Assembly (NCBI GenBank): GCA_964460465.1
Contig: CAYWSB010000003.1
Span: 60,122 to 124,121 of the forward strand
Length of the DNA stretch: 64,000 nt
Origin: SLRI01 sp964460465
GTDB taxonomy: Bacteria > Pseudomonadota > Alphaproteobacteria > Geminicoccales > Geminicoccaceae
Direction: 5' to 3'
Positions 18,605 to 27,627 of the stretch are shown in pieces (positions within the stretch are counted from its first letter, which is position 1; each line of letters starts with the position of its first letter). Both the position numbers and the translations under genes were made by a program. Under the pieces are notes generated by a model. The model made no database searches, was not told the DNA's origin, and saw only the letters and a list, made by a program, of their open reading frames with translations.

Positions 18605-21418
18605 TCAGCTGTCGAGCGCGGGCTCGCCCGTCGCGGCGGTGATGACGGCGCGGGCGGCGTCGCGCAGGACCACCGCCCGGGTCCAGTCGTCGCCGTCGGC
18701 CGCCGCCGCCAGCGGCTCGCCGATCACCACCTCGATCCGCCCGGCGCGGGGGAACCAGCTCTCGGAGCGCAGCATCGAGCGGGTGCCGCGGATGGCGACC
18801 GGCACCAGCGGCAGCCGGTTCCGCGCGGCGATCAGGAACGCCCCCATGTGGAACGGCAGCAGCCCGGGCATCCGGTCGAAGGTGCCTTCCGGGAAGAACA
18901 GCAGGGTGGTTCCGGCGGCCTCGCCCATCGCCCGCGCGTCGGCGATGCCCCTTGCCTTGTCGAGCCGCTCGACGAAGACGGCCCCGATGCGCCGCAGGAT
19001 GATGCCGGCGAGCCGCTGCTGGGCGAGCTCCACCTTGGCGACGAAGGCCGCCGGGCGCGGCAGGGTCGCGACGAGCACGAAGCCGTCGAGATAGCTCGCA
19101 TGGTTGGCGACCAGCACCGCCGGCCCGGCCGGCAGGCGCTCGACGCCCGCGACCTCCAGGCGGGTGCCGCTCAGCCCGGCCACGAGCCGGAGGATCGCAC
19201 CCGCCGCGGCCCAGCGGGCCCGGACGGTCGGGAGGACGAGCACGGCGAGCCAGCCGACGGGGGCCGTGGCGGCGACCAGGAGCCATGCCCAGCCGGCGAA
19301 GGCGAACGCCCCGGCGTCGCGGCCGAGCCGCGCCAGGCGCGGGCCGAGGGCGGCGAGCTTGAGCGCCGCCACCTGCCGCCAGACGGGCTTGCGCCGGCCG
19401 CCGACGGCACCCCGCTCGTAGAGCTGGCGGCAGGCGTCGCGGCGGATCTTGCCGGACGAGGTCTTGAGCACGGTGTTGGGCGGGCAGAGCACCACCCGGT
19501 CGGCCGGCATGCCGGTGAGGTCGATCGCCAGGGCCTCGATCGCCTGCACCAGCCGCTCGCGATCGGCCTCCTTCGTCTTGCGCGTCTCGGCGAGCACCAC
19601 CAGCGCCTCGCCGCCCAGGGCCTCGTCCGTGATGCCGAACACCGCGACATTGCCGGCCCGGATGCCGTCGATGGCACCCGCCGCCTCCTCGAGCTCCTCG
19701 GGATAGATGTTGCGCCCGGCCTTGATGACGATGTCCTTGGCCCGGCCGGTGACGTAGAGGTCGCCGGCCGCGATGTAGCCGAGATCGCCCGAATCCAGCC
19801 AGTCGCCGTGGAACAGGCGGGCGGTGGCGTCGGGGTTGCGCAGATAGCCGCCGGTGGCCGAGGGGCCGCGGAACTGGATGTGGCCCTCCTGGCGGTCGGG
19901 CAGCTCGCGGTCGCGATCGTCGACGACCCGCACCTGGTGCCCCGGCAACGGCCGGCCGCAGGCGACGAAGCGCTTCGCCCCGGGCGTGCTCGGCGCCACG
20001 GCGATCGCACGGCCCGACCGGGCGAGCTCGCTGCGGTCGACCGTGTCGAGCACCGGCGGGCGCCCGAGCGGCGGGAAGGTCAGGGCCACCGACGACTCCG
20101 CGAGGCCGTAGACCGGCAGCATCGCCTCGCGCCTGAAGCCCACGGCCGCGAAGCGCTCGATGAAGCGCTCCATCGTGGTCGGGCTGACCGCCTCGGCGCC
20201 GTTGTAGACGGCGCGCAGGTGACTGAGATCGAGGCCCTCGAGCTCCGCGTCGCGGATCCGCCTCGTGCAGAGGTCGAAGGCGAAGTTGGGCGCCGCGGTG
20301 ATCGTCCCCCGGTGCCGGTGGATCGCCTCGAGCCAGCGCGCCGGCCGGCCGATGAAGGCGAGCGGCGCCATCAGGATCAGCGGCACGCCGTGGTAGAGCG
20401 AGCCCAGCCAGGCGCCGATCAGCCCCATGTCGTGGTAGAGCGGCAGCCAGCTCACCGTCACGTCGTCCGGCCGCACGGCCACGGCAGCACCGATCGCCCG
20501 GACGTTGGCCAAGAGGTTGGCGTGGCTCAGCACCACGCCCTTGGGTGCCGCCGTGCTGCCCGACGTGTATTGCAGAAGGGCCGTGTCCGTGGCCGCCGGA
20601 CGCGGGCGCGGCGGCCGCGTCGCGCCGGCGAGGTCGGCCGGGGCCAGGACGCCCTGGAGGCTCGGCACCTGCTCGCGCAGGAGGCCGCCGACCCGGCCGA
20701 GGTCGCCCGTGGTCACGAGCTGGACGGCCTGCGCGTTGCGCAGGATGCCCATCTGGCGGTGGACGTGCTCCTCGAGATGCGACGGGCGGAACGGCGGGTA
20801 GATCGGCACCGGCACGCCGCCGGCGAGCCAGATGCCGAGAAACGAGCGGAAGTAGTCGGGGCTGGTGGGCAGCATCAGCGCCACCGCCTCGCCCGGTGCC
20901 AGGCCACGGGCGAGCAGCCCCGCGGCGATCCCCTGGGCGTCCCGGAACAGCCCGGCCGTGGTGAGCGCGGCGCCGTCGCCGGCATCCTCGTGGAAGCGGA
21001 TCGCGACCATCTCCGGCCGCTCGGCCAGATGGAAGTCGAGCACGTCGAGCCAGGTCGCCGCCTCGTCCGGCAGGGTCAGCCGCGCCGGCCGCGACGGCGC
21101 CGGTGCCGTCGGGCGGGGTGCCGCCGGGGCCCGGTGCGTCGCCGGCGGCGCCGCTGCCAGGGCCTGCAGGAGATCGCCCGGGGTCTCGGCCTCGACCGCC
21201 ACCCGCTCGCCGAGGCTGACCGCGAACTGCTGCTCCAGCCGGGCGATCAGCTCGACCCGGCCGAGACTGTCGAAGCCCAGGTCGCGGTCGAGCTGGCTCT
21301 GCAGCGTCGCCGGCCTGGGCGTCCGTCCGGGACGCAGCTCGGCCGCGAGAGCGTCGACGATCCCGAGCAGCGTCGCTGCGGTCGTGTCCTCGTCCGGCCG
21401 TTCGGCGACCTCGGCCAA
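18605..21418 (-). CDS. Three-domain fusion: acyl carrier protein, fatty acyl-AMP ligase, PlsC acyltransferase
   Basis: The 937-residue protein has three parts. Residues 1-95 form an acyl carrier domain with the phosphopantetheine serine at Ser51 (LGFDSLGRVEL). Residues about 140-690 are a fatty acyl-AMP ligase with the P-loop YTSGSTAAPKGVVLSHANL (near residue 281). Residues about 720-930 are a PlsC domain with NHASYLDG (near 771) and FFPEGTFDR (near 841). The likely chemistry is activation of a fatty acid as acyl-AMP, loading on the fused carrier, and transfer to a lysophospholipid or other hydroxyl by PlsC. Translation starts at TTG 21418, with GGGAGG 7 bases upstream. The acceptor is unknown; hydrophobic segments before PlsC suggest membrane contact. 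Confidence 0.9.
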   Translation of the reverse strand: MAEVAERPDEDTTAATLLGIVDALAAELRPGRTPRPATLQSQLDRDLGFDSLGRVELIARLEQQFAVSLGERVAVEAETPGDLLQALAAAPPATHRAPAAPRPTAPAPSRPARLTLPDEAATWLDVLDFHLAERPEMVAIRFHEDAGDGAALTTAGLFRDAQGIAAGLLARGLAPGEAVALMLPTSPDYFRSFLGIWLAGGVPVPIYPPFRPSHLEEHVHRQMGILRNAQAVQLVTTGDLGRVGGLLREQVPSLQGVLAPADLAGATRPPRPRPAATDTALLQYTSGSTAAPKGVVLSHANLLANVRAIGAAVAVRPDDVTVSWLPLYHDMGLIGAWLGSLYHGVPLILMAPLAFIGRPARWLEAIHRHRGTITAAPNFAFDLCTRRIRDAELEGLDLSHLRAVYNGAEAVSPTTMERFIERFAAVGFRREAMLPVYGLAESSVALTFPPLGRPPVLDTVDRSELARSGRAIAVAPSTPGAKRFVACGRPLPGHQVRVVDDRDRELPDRQEGHIQFRGPSATGGYLRNPDATARLFHGDWLDSGDLGYIAAGDLYVTGRAKDIVIKAGRNIYPEELEEAAGAIDGIRAGNVAVFGITDEALGGEALVVLAETRKTKEADRERLVQAIEALAIDLTGMPADRVVLCPPNTVLKTSSGKIRRDACRQLYERGAVGGRRKPVWRQVAALKLAALGPRLARLGRDAGAFAFAGWAWLLVAATAPVGWLAVLVLPTVRARWAAAGAILRLVAGLSGTRLEVAGVERLPAGPAVLVANHASYLDGFVLVATLPRPAAFVAKVELAQQRLAGIILRRIGAVFVERLDKARGIADARAMGEAAGTTLLFFPEGTFDRMPGLLPFHMGAFLIAARNRLPLVPVAIRGTRSMLRSESWFPRAGRIEVVIGEPLAAAADGDDWTRAVVLRDAARAVITAATGEPALDS

Positions 21419-21495
21419 GCGCCGTCCTCCCAGCTTGCCGCGCGATCGAAGGCCAAGGGCTATGGCGTCGGCCGGCGCCGGTCAAGACGCTCCGG

Positions 21496-22575
21496 TCAAC
21501 CGTTGCCGGCCGGCGCGCCGCCGCGGACGATCCGGTGCACGAGGCCAAGCTTGTCGACCACCGGGCCGGGCAGCACGAACGGGTAGACGTGCTCGTGCCC
21601 CATGCTGCGGGCGAGGCTGTTGAGCGCGTAGGTCAGCGGCAGCCAGTCGTCGAGCACGGCCTGGAAATCGACGTGGCCGTAGGGGTCGATCGCCGCCTCG
21701 ACGACGAGATCGGCGTCGGTGGTGACCTTGGGGCGGACGACCAGCCCGTACTCGGCCGCGGTCTCCGCGGTGTCGACGATGTGCAGGTAGTGCGCCCAGG
21801 TCTCGGCCCAGTCCTCCCAGGGATGGGTGCTGGCATAGGCGCTGATGAAGGTGTCCTGCCAACCGGCCGGCGGGCCGGAGTCGTAGTGGCGCTGGAGGGC
21901 CGCAGAATAATCCTCGGTGTCATCGCCGAAGAGTCCGCGCACCGCCTCGAGCCAGGCGCTGTTCCGGACCAGGCGATCCCAGTAGTAGTGCCCGCTCTCG
22001 TGGCGGAAATGGCCGAGGATGGTCCGGTAGGGCTCGGCCATCTGCGCCCGCATCCGCTCGCGCACCACCGGGTCTGCCTCGGCCACGTTGAGCGTGATCA
22101 GCCCGGCGACGTGGCCGGTCAGCACCCGGCCGGCTTCGCTGAAGCTCGGGGCCGGGTCGGCGAGGAACTCGAAGGCGAGGCCGGCCGGATCGGCGCTCTG
22201 CGGCACCACCGGCAGGCCCAGCCGCAGCAGGCTGTAGACCAGTCGCCGCTTCTCGGTCTCGAGCCGCTGCCAGAGCACCGGATTGCCCGGCACGGCCAGG
22301 TCCGGGATCGTCCGGTTCAGCCGGCAGGCGAGGCAGAAGGGCTCCGGGTCGTCCGCCGCCACCAGCCAGTTGCAGACCTCGTGCTGGACGCGGTTGGCGC
22401 AATGCCGGTAGCGCGCGTCGCCGCCCAGCGGCTGCCAGGTGTCGTCGCCGGCCGGCTCCAGGGTCACGACCCGCAGGACGTCCGGGGCGAAGGCGAGCAG
22501 GGCCCCGCACCGGGTGCAGGCGACGTTCTCGAAATAGACCAGCTGGTTGCAGGAGTGGCAGGTGGACAGGCGCAT
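21496..22575 (-). CDS. Putative zinc-binding metallopeptidase with N-terminal zinc ribbon
   Basis: The 359-residue protein starts with paired cysteines (STCHSCNQLVYFENVACTRC), a zinc-ribbon. A metallopeptidase domain follows with HESGH at residues 192-196 (in LGHFRHESGHYYWD). Further cysteines (VCNWLVAADDPEPFCLACRL) may form a second metal site. This layout fits the family known as DUF2248/putative zinc-binding peptidase, whose substrate is unknown. HExxH predicts a zinc hydrolase. The later ETWAHYLHIVDTAETA could supply the third ligand. It lies 77 bases upstream of the acyl-AMP ligase fusion on the same strand; a functional link is unproven. Confidence 0.85.
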   Translation of the reverse strand: MRLSTCHSCNQLVYFENVACTRCGALLAFAPDVLRVVTLEPAGDDTWQPLGGDARYRHCANRVQHEVCNWLVAADDPEPFCLACRLNRTIPDLAVPGNPVLWQRLETEKRRLVYSLLRLGLPVVPQSADPAGLAFEFLADPAPSFSEAGRVLTGHVAGLITLNVAEADPVVRERMRAQMAEPYRTILGHFRHESGHYYWDRLVRNSAWLEAVRGLFGDDTEDYSAALQRHYDSGPPAGWQDTFISAYASTHPWEDWAETWAHYLHIVDTAETAAEYGLVVRPKVTTDADLVVEAAIDPYGHVDFQAVLDDWLPLTYALNSLARSMGHEHVYPFVLPGPVVDKLGLVHRIVRGGAPAGNG

Positions 22576-22651
22576 GGCGGAAACGGACTCCCTCGGGTTC
22601 GTCGACGAACTGCCCAGCGACCGCCCGGTTGCACCGCACCGGTCGGCCGGC

Positions 22652-23365
22652 TCAGAGCCCGCTGGCGCGGACCCAGCGCTCGGTGACGGTGCGGCCGAAG
22701 GTCATCGCCTCGTCGAGATGCCGGGCACCGGCCACCTCGATGGCCGGCACCACGGCCGGATCCCCGACCATCGCCGCGCGCAGCTGCGCCCAGCGGGCGA
22801 GGATCGGGGCATCCACCTCGAAGTGGCACTGAAAGCCCCAGGTCCGGGCCCCGACGCGAAAGGCCTGGCCCGGGCAGGTCTCGCTCTCCAGCAGATGCGC
22901 GGCATCGGGCGGCAGGGTGAAGTGGTCGTTGTGCCACTGCATGATGTGCGCCGGCAAGTCCAGGCCGCCGAGCAGCGGGTCCTCGGCGACGCCGTCGCGG
23001 CCGTGCAGGGCGGTGAAGCCGAACTCGCCCCTGGCCTGCTCGATCACCCTGCCACCCATGGCCCGGGCGATCAGCTGGCCGCCCAGGCAGACGCCGAGCA
23101 CCGGCTTCGCGGCCAGCGTGAACGCCCGGATCAGCGCCAGGAGGTCGGGAAAATGCGGGCAGCGGGCGTCGTCGTTGGCGCTCATGGCACCGCCCAGAAT
23201 GATCAGCCCGGCGGCCTCGGCCGCATCGTCGGGCAGCCGGCAGCCATCCTCCCCGTCGATCACCTCGACCGCGAGATCGGCCGCCGCCAGGACCGGGGTC
23301 ATCACCCCGAGTGGTGATTCGCTGCTGTGCTGAAAGACCAGAACCCGTGGCAAGCTCGTATCCAT
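22652..23365 (-). CDS. Class I glutamine amidotransferase-like protein
   Basis: The 237-residue protein has the type 1 amidotransferase triad. The nucleophile is Cys93 in LGVCLGGQL, and the His and Glu are in WGFQCHFEVD. It resembles the GMP-synthase-like stand-alone GATase group (gamma-glutamyl hydrolase or glutamine amidotransferase of unknown acceptor). The upstream start is uncertain: ATG 23365 has a purine-rich GAGGA too close to it, and a TTG four codons later is possible. It is divergent from sufE across about 85 bases. A second, different amidotransferase of this class lies at 27624-28355. Confidence 0.83.
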   Translation of the reverse strand: MDTSLPRVLVFQHSSESPLGVMTPVLAAADLAVEVIDGEDGCRLPDDAAEAAGLIILGGAMSANDDARCPHFPDLLALIRAFTLAAKPVLGVCLGGQLIARAMGGRVIEQARGEFGFTALHGRDGVAEDPLLGGLDLPAHIMQWHNDHFTLPPDAAHLLESETCPGQAFRVGARTWGFQCHFEVDAPILARWAQLRAAMVGDPAVVPAIEVAGARHLDEAMTFGRTVTERWVRASGL

Positions 23366-23450
23366 TCCTCGAAGCGTGTGCGTCGCCGGCGTTGACCCTG
23401 GCCCGCCCGGTCCGCATATCGCCTGCATGGGCCTTTTGGACAGGAGATGC

Positions 23451-23900
23451 ATGAGCGATCCGGCAGACGAGATCGGCGCGGCGCAGGCGGCCATCGAGGA
23501 GGATTTCGCCCTCTTCGACGACGTGCGCGACAAGATCGAGTACGTCATCGACCTCGGCAAGAGCCTGCCACCGCTGCCCGAGGCGCTCAAGACCGAGGCC
23601 AACCGGGTGCGGGGCTGCCAGAGCCAGGTCTGGCTCGTGGCCGATCTCGATCCGGCAACCCGCCGCGTCACCCTGCGCGCCGACAGCGACGCCGTCATCG
23701 TCAAGGGCCTGATCAGCCTGCTGCTGCGCCTCTATGACGACCGCACGCCCGAGGCCATCGCCGGCAACCCGCCCGCGGTGTTCGAACGCATCGGCCTTGG
23801 CCGCATGCTCACCCCCGGCCGCGCCAACGGCCTCTATGCCATGGTCGAGCGCATCCGCCAGCTGGCCCTGGCCTACCAGACCGCCGTGACGACGGGCTGA
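23451..23900 (+). CDS. sufE: SufE-type cysteine desulfuration protein
   Basis: The 149-residue protein has the SufE hallmark NRVRGCQSQVW with Cys56, the residue that takes persulfide sulfur from the SufS cysteine desulfurase and passes it on for iron-sulfur cluster assembly. ATG 23451 is preferred because GGAG lies 7 bases upstream and the SufE fold starts here; an ATG at 23427 is possible. No sufS or other suf genes are adjacent, so this sufE is separate from the main suf operon. The VOC-family gene follows after 12 bases and may be co-transcribed. Confidence 0.92.
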   Translation: MSDPADEIGAAQAAIEEDFALFDDVRDKIEYVIDLGKSLPPLPEALKTEANRVRGCQSQVWLVADLDPATRRVTLRADSDAVIVKGLISLLLRLYDDRTPEAIAGNPPAVFERIGLGRMLTPGRANGLYAMVERIRQLALAYQTAVTTG

Positions 23901-23912
23901 GCTGCCGCGCCG

Positions 23913-24347
23913 ATGTTCAGCCACATCATCCTGGGCGCGCGGGACCTCGAGCTTCTGGGTCGCTTCTACGATGCCGTGCTGGCGCCGCTCGGCCTCGGCC
24001 GCAATCTTGAGGAGAACGGCGACGACGGCGGGCCCGCCGGCATCATCTGGACCGCCCCCGGGCAGCGCTGGCCGCAGTTCTGCGTCCAGCTGCCCTGGAA
24101 CGGGGCGCCGGCGACCGCGGGCAACGGGGTGCAGGTGAGCTTCGCCGCGGCGTCGCCCGGCGCGGTCGACGCGGCCTGGGCGGCGGCACTGGCCAACGGC
24201 GGCAGCGACGAAGGGGCGCCGGGCCTGCGGCCGCACTACGCGCCCGACTACTACGGCGCCTATGCCCGCGACCCCGAGGGCAACAAGCTCTGCTTCGTCC
24301 ACGCCGGCGGCATGGCGGCGCTCACGGCACCACCATCGGGAAGGTGA
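23913..24347 (+). CDS. VOC family (glyoxalase/dioxygenase fold) protein
   Basis: The 144-residue protein has the single-module VOC pattern FSHIILGARDLELLGRFYDA at the start and YYGAYARDPEGNKLCFVHAG near the end, the paired beta-alpha-beta-beta-beta signature. Metal ligand candidates are His4 and the Glu in DPEGNK. VOC proteins range from lyases to resistance proteins, so the substrate cannot be given. It overlaps the 3' end of the opposite-strand hydrolase gene by 26 bases, a convergent overlap. Confidence 0.85.
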   Translation: MFSHIILGARDLELLGRFYDAVLAPLGLGRNLEENGDDGGPAGIIWTAPGQRWPQFCVQLPWNGAPATAGNGVQVSFAAASPGAVDAAWAAALANGGSDEGAPGLRPHYAPDYYGAYARDPEGNKLCFVHAGGMAALTAPPSGR

Positions 24348-25860
24348 CGGCGATCGCGATGGCGAAGGCCACGGCGTTGGCGAGGGCGGCCGTGAAGGGG
24401 TGGCCGGTGCGCCGATAGGCCCAGGCGCTCAACAGGCCGTAGACGACGAAGAAGGCGAGGATCACCGGGACGATCATTGCGAGGAAGAACAGCCGCTCGA
24501 AATCGAGCGCGATGGCGAGCGCCAGCGACAACAGGAACAAGAGCTTGGTGAAGGGATAGGCACCCCTGGCCGCGGTCCGCCCGCGCGTCGCCCACTCGTC
24601 GGCGAGGAAGTAGGGCAGGGTGCCGAGCAGCATGGCGGCCACCAGCGGCAGCCGCTCGGGGATCGGCATGAAGACGGTCACGAACCGGTCGATCGAGAGC
24701 CCGACGACGAAAACGGCATAGAGCAGGAGGGCGAGCGACGCCACGGCGAGCGCGCCATGGCCGACGAGCGGGGCCAGGTCGTCGGCCGGCTGCCGCGGCG
24801 CTCCCAGCAGGTGCAGCATCGCCCAGGTCAGGAGGCCATAGAGGGCGAAGTGGGTGACCAGGTAGTCGCCGAGCAGCAGCGGCAGCATGTCGGTCGGCAC
24901 GAAGCGCAGCAGGACCGGGGTGAGCACCGCCGGCACCAGGCCCGCGAGCCAGAGCCGTCGCCAGGGCAGGCCGGCGCCACGCGGTGGGTCGGCCACCACC
25001 GGCAAGAGCCGGCAGGCCGGCCGGGCGAGGAGAACGAGGCCGCCCAGCAGCAGCACGATCCAGCCGCCCTGGCCCACCACGCCACCGGTGCCGCTGCGGG
25101 CGAAGGCCGCGTCCAGCCACTGCACCATCTCGTGCAGCCCCTCGCGCGAGTAGAGCACCGCCACGTGCTCGACCCCGCCGGCGAAGACGGCCCGCCTGGC
25201 GGTGCCGGCGGCGACGTCGCCGACCGTCTCTCCTTCGGCCACCGGCCGGTCGGCGACGAGCCGGACGGCCCTGAGCGCCTCGTCCTTGAGTGCCTGCGCC
25301 TCGAGGTCGCCGACGATGACCAGGAGATTGTTGGGGCTTTCGGCATCGAGGGTCGGGGCGAACATCGAGACCGCGACCACGGCCCGGACGGCGTCGCCCT
25401 GGCCTTGCGCGAAGCGGACGATGAGGTCGGAGGCCATCGAATGGCCGAGCACCGCGATCGCGCTTTGGCCGGTGAGCTCGCGGGCGAAGTCGGCGACCTC
25501 GCCGATCTGGCCGATCATCGCGTCCATCACCTGCTCGCCGGTGCGCACGTCGCCCCGGATCGGCAGCGGATGGCGGCCGTGGCCGAGGAAGTCGAAGGTG
25601 ACCGCCGTATAGCCGTTCCGGGCCAGGGTCAGCGCGAAGGAGCGCATCAGCACCTCCGAGCCGGCGAAGCCGTGCGCGATGACAACAGGTGGCCCTGGCT
25701 CGGCGCCGGCGGTCTCGAAGACGGTGACCGGCGTCGCGCCCACCGTCCCGGTCGTGATCCGCAGGCCCTGGCCGGCGGCGGCGAGCTGCCAGAGCGCCAC
25801 GCCGACCAGCACCAGCGCCAGCAAGGCGACGCCCGCCTGGCGCCGGTCGCGCCGGCCCAT
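24322..25860 (-). CDS. Membrane-bound alpha/beta hydrolase
   Basis: The 512-residue protein has an N-terminal membrane anchor (about residues 9-29). An alpha/beta hydrolase domain follows (VVIAHGFAGSEVLMRS for the oxyanion region, nucleophile elbow AVLGHSMASDL with the Ser, and VEHVAVLYSREG, a good place for the His). The C-terminal half is hydrophobic with about six to eight membrane segments from residue 255. This combination of a hydrolase and a polytopic membrane domain is seen in uncharacterised bacterial proteins. The substrate is unknown; a lipid or exported ester is reasonable but unproven. It is a single gene, divergent from the tartrate-dehydrogenase-like gene. Confidence 0.8.
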   Translation of the reverse strand: MGRRDRRQAGVALLALVLVGVALWQLAAAGQGLRITTGTVGATPVTVFETAGAEPGPPVVIAHGFAGSEVLMRSFALTLARNGYTAVTFDFLGHGRHPLPIRGDVRTGEQVMDAMIGQIGEVADFARELTGQSAIAVLGHSMASDLIVRFAQGQGDAVRAVVAVSMFAPTLDAESPNNLLVIVGDLEAQALKDEALRAVRLVADRPVAEGETVGDVAAGTARRAVFAGGVEHVAVLYSREGLHEMVQWLDAAFARSGTGGVVGQGGWIVLLLGGLVLLARPACRLLPVVADPPRGAGLPWRRLWLAGLVPAVLTPVLLRFVPTDMLPLLLGDYLVTHFALYGLLTWAMLHLLGAPRQPADDLAPLVGHGALAVASLALLLYAVFVVGLSIDRFVTVFMPIPERLPLVAAMLLGTLPYFLADEWATRGRTAARGAYPFTKLLFLLSLALAIALDFERLFFLAMIVPVILAFFVVYGLLSAWAYRRTGHPFTAALANAVAFAIAIAVTFPMVVP

Positions 25861-26060
25861 GCGCTCAGCCTCGCCGACGATGGCGCTGGCCCCGTGGTCG
25901 GTGGTGTGGCGAGCGGCGCATGCGGCGATCCCGTCGGGTGGTCAGCATGCCGGCACCACTAGCCAATCGCGGGGTCGAGCACCAGACCGGGCCTTCCGCC
26001 GGCAGGGCGTGCAGCCTATACCTGACCTGGGGCGCGATGCGGCGACGATCGGGGGAGGGG

Positions 26061-27119
26061 ATGACGCAGAGGACAATCGCGGTGATCGCCGGCGACGGGA
26101 TCGGCCGGGAGGTGATGCCGGAAGGCCTGCGCGTGCTGGAGAAGGCGGCCGCCCGCTTCGGCCTCGATCTGGCCTTCGACGAGCTGGACTGGAGCTGCGA
26201 CCGCTACGCCCGCACCGGCCGCTTCATGCCCGAGGACGGGCTCGAGGGCATCGCCGGTCACGACGCGATCTTCCTGGGTGCCGTCGGCTGGCCGACCGTG
26301 CCGGACCACGTCTCGCTGTGGGGGCTCCTGATCCCGATCCGCCGCCGCTTCGACCAGTACGTCAACCTCCGGCCGGTGCGGCTCCTGGCCGGCGTGAAAT
26401 GCCCGCTGGCCGACCGGAAGCCCGGCGACATCGACTTCTGGATCGTGCGCGAGAACGTCGAGGGCGAGTACTCCGAGATCGGCGGCCGGCTCTATGCCGG
26501 CACACCGCAGGAGATGGCCGTCCAGGAGAGCATCTTCACCCGCTTCGGGGTCGACCGGGTCTGCCGCTTCGCCTTCGAGCTGGCGCGCTCGCGGCCGAAG
26601 AAGCACCTGACGTCGGCGACCAAGTCCAACGGCATCATCCACACCATGCCCTACTGGGACGAGCGCTTCGCCGCCATGGCCGAGCACTACCCGGACGTGA
26701 CGACCGACAAGTTCCACATCGACATCCTGACGGCGCATTTCGTCCGCCACCCCGACTGGTTCGACGTCGTCGTGGGCTCGAACCTCTTCGGCGACATCCT
26801 CTCCGACCTCGGCCCCGCCGTCACCGGCACCATCGGCATCGCCCCCTCCGCCAACCTCGATCCGGAGCGGCGCTGGCCGTCGATGTTCGAGCCGGTGCAC
26901 GGCTCGGCCCCGGACATCGCCGGGCAGGGGATCGCCAACCCGATCGGCCAGATCTGGTCGGGTGCCATGCTGCTCGAGCATCTGGACCAGCCTGAGGCCG
27001 CGGCCGCGATCATGGCGGCCATCGAGCGCGTCCTCGTGCAGCCGGCCCTGCTCACCCCCGACATGGGCGGCAGGGCAACGACCGAGGCCCTGGGCCGGGC
27101 CATCGCCGCCGAGATCTAG
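26061..27119 (+). CDS. Isocitrate/isopropylmalate dehydrogenase family enzyme, tartrate-dehydrogenase-like
   Basis: The 352-residue protein has the family core: IAVIAGDGIGREVMPEGLRV at the start, IVRENVEGEYSEIGGR, KSNGIIHTMPYWDERF, and DIDILTAHFVRHPDWFDVVV with GSNLFGDILSDLGPA for metal and NAD binding. The sequence around FWIVRENVEGEYSEIG fits the tartrate dehydrogenase/decarboxylase (also D-malate dehydrogenase) branch better than LeuB. It would oxidise a 2-hydroxyacid such as tartrate or malate with NAD, Mn-dependent. ATG 26061 follows GGGGGAGGGG directly, an unusually close but strong ribosome site. It begins a run of three plus-strand genes with the cupin and amidotransferase. Confidence 0.88.
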   Translation: MTQRTIAVIAGDGIGREVMPEGLRVLEKAAARFGLDLAFDELDWSCDRYARTGRFMPEDGLEGIAGHDAIFLGAVGWPTVPDHVSLWGLLIPIRRRFDQYVNLRPVRLLAGVKCPLADRKPGDIDFWIVRENVEGEYSEIGGRLYAGTPQEMAVQESIFTRFGVDRVCRFAFELARSRPKKHLTSATKSNGIIHTMPYWDERFAAMAEHYPDVTTDKFHIDILTAHFVRHPDWFDVVVGSNLFGDILSDLGPAVTGTIGIAPSANLDPERRWPSMFEPVHGSAPDIAGQGIANPIGQIWSGAMLLEHLDQPEAAAAIMAAIERVLVQPALLTPDMGGRATTEALGRAIAAEI

Positions 27120-27144
27120 CCGCCCGAGCAAGGAGACCACGTCG

Positions 27145-27627
27145 ATGCAGCCCTTCTTCGAAACCTTCAAGGCACACCGGACGATCGATCTCGCCAGCCT
27201 CGGCATCAGCACCCGCGTCCTCCTGCCCGCAGCGGCAACCGGCGGCGCGCTCGTGCTGTTCGAGGAGACGACCGCGCCCGGCGCCGGGCCACCCTTGCAC
27301 GTCCACACCAGGCAGGCGGAATTCTTTCGCGTGCTGGAGGGCGACTACGAGTTCATGATCGACGACCAGCGCTTCCTCGCCGAACCGGGCGACACCGCCT
27401 ACGTCCCGACCGGCGTGCCGCATGCCTTCTGGAACCGCGGCGCGACCCCGGGGCGGCTGCTCTTCGGCCTGACGCCTGCGGCCGAAGGCGAGGCGTTCTT
27501 CGAGGAGATCGCCAGCTTCGTCGGCACCGCCGGCCCGCCCGACGTCGTCGCCATCAACGAGCATTTCGCCGGCCGATTCGAGGTCGTCGGCCCACCCCTG
27601 GCCGTGCTGTTCGGCGGGCACCCGTGA
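27145..27627 (+). CDS. Cupin-domain protein
   Basis: The 160-residue protein has a single cupin barrel. The first motif is PPLHVHTRQAEFFRVLEGDY, with HxH and Glu metal ligands, and the second is PGDTAYVPTGVPHAFWNRG, with the His. It could be a dioxygenase, isomerase or sensor, and the sequence does not say which. ATG 27145 has AGGAG 9 bases upstream. The gap to the upstream tartrate-dehydrogenase-like gene is 25 bases, and the next gene starts within its stop codon (GTGA overlap), so all three are probably one transcript. Confidence 0.86.
   Translation: MQPFFETFKAHRTIDLASLGISTRVLLPAAATGGALVLFEETTAPGAGPPLHVHTRQAEFFRVLEGDYEFMIDDQRFLAEPGDTAYVPTGVPHAFWNRGATPGRLLFGLTPAAEGEAFFEEIASFVGTAGPPDVVAINEHFAGRFEVVGPPLAVLFGGHP

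Noticed and set aside
18578..21586. A 1,002-codon plus-strand frame opposite the acyl-AMP ligase fusion
   Set aside because: No domain motif, low complexity, fully antisense to an intact three-domain protein.
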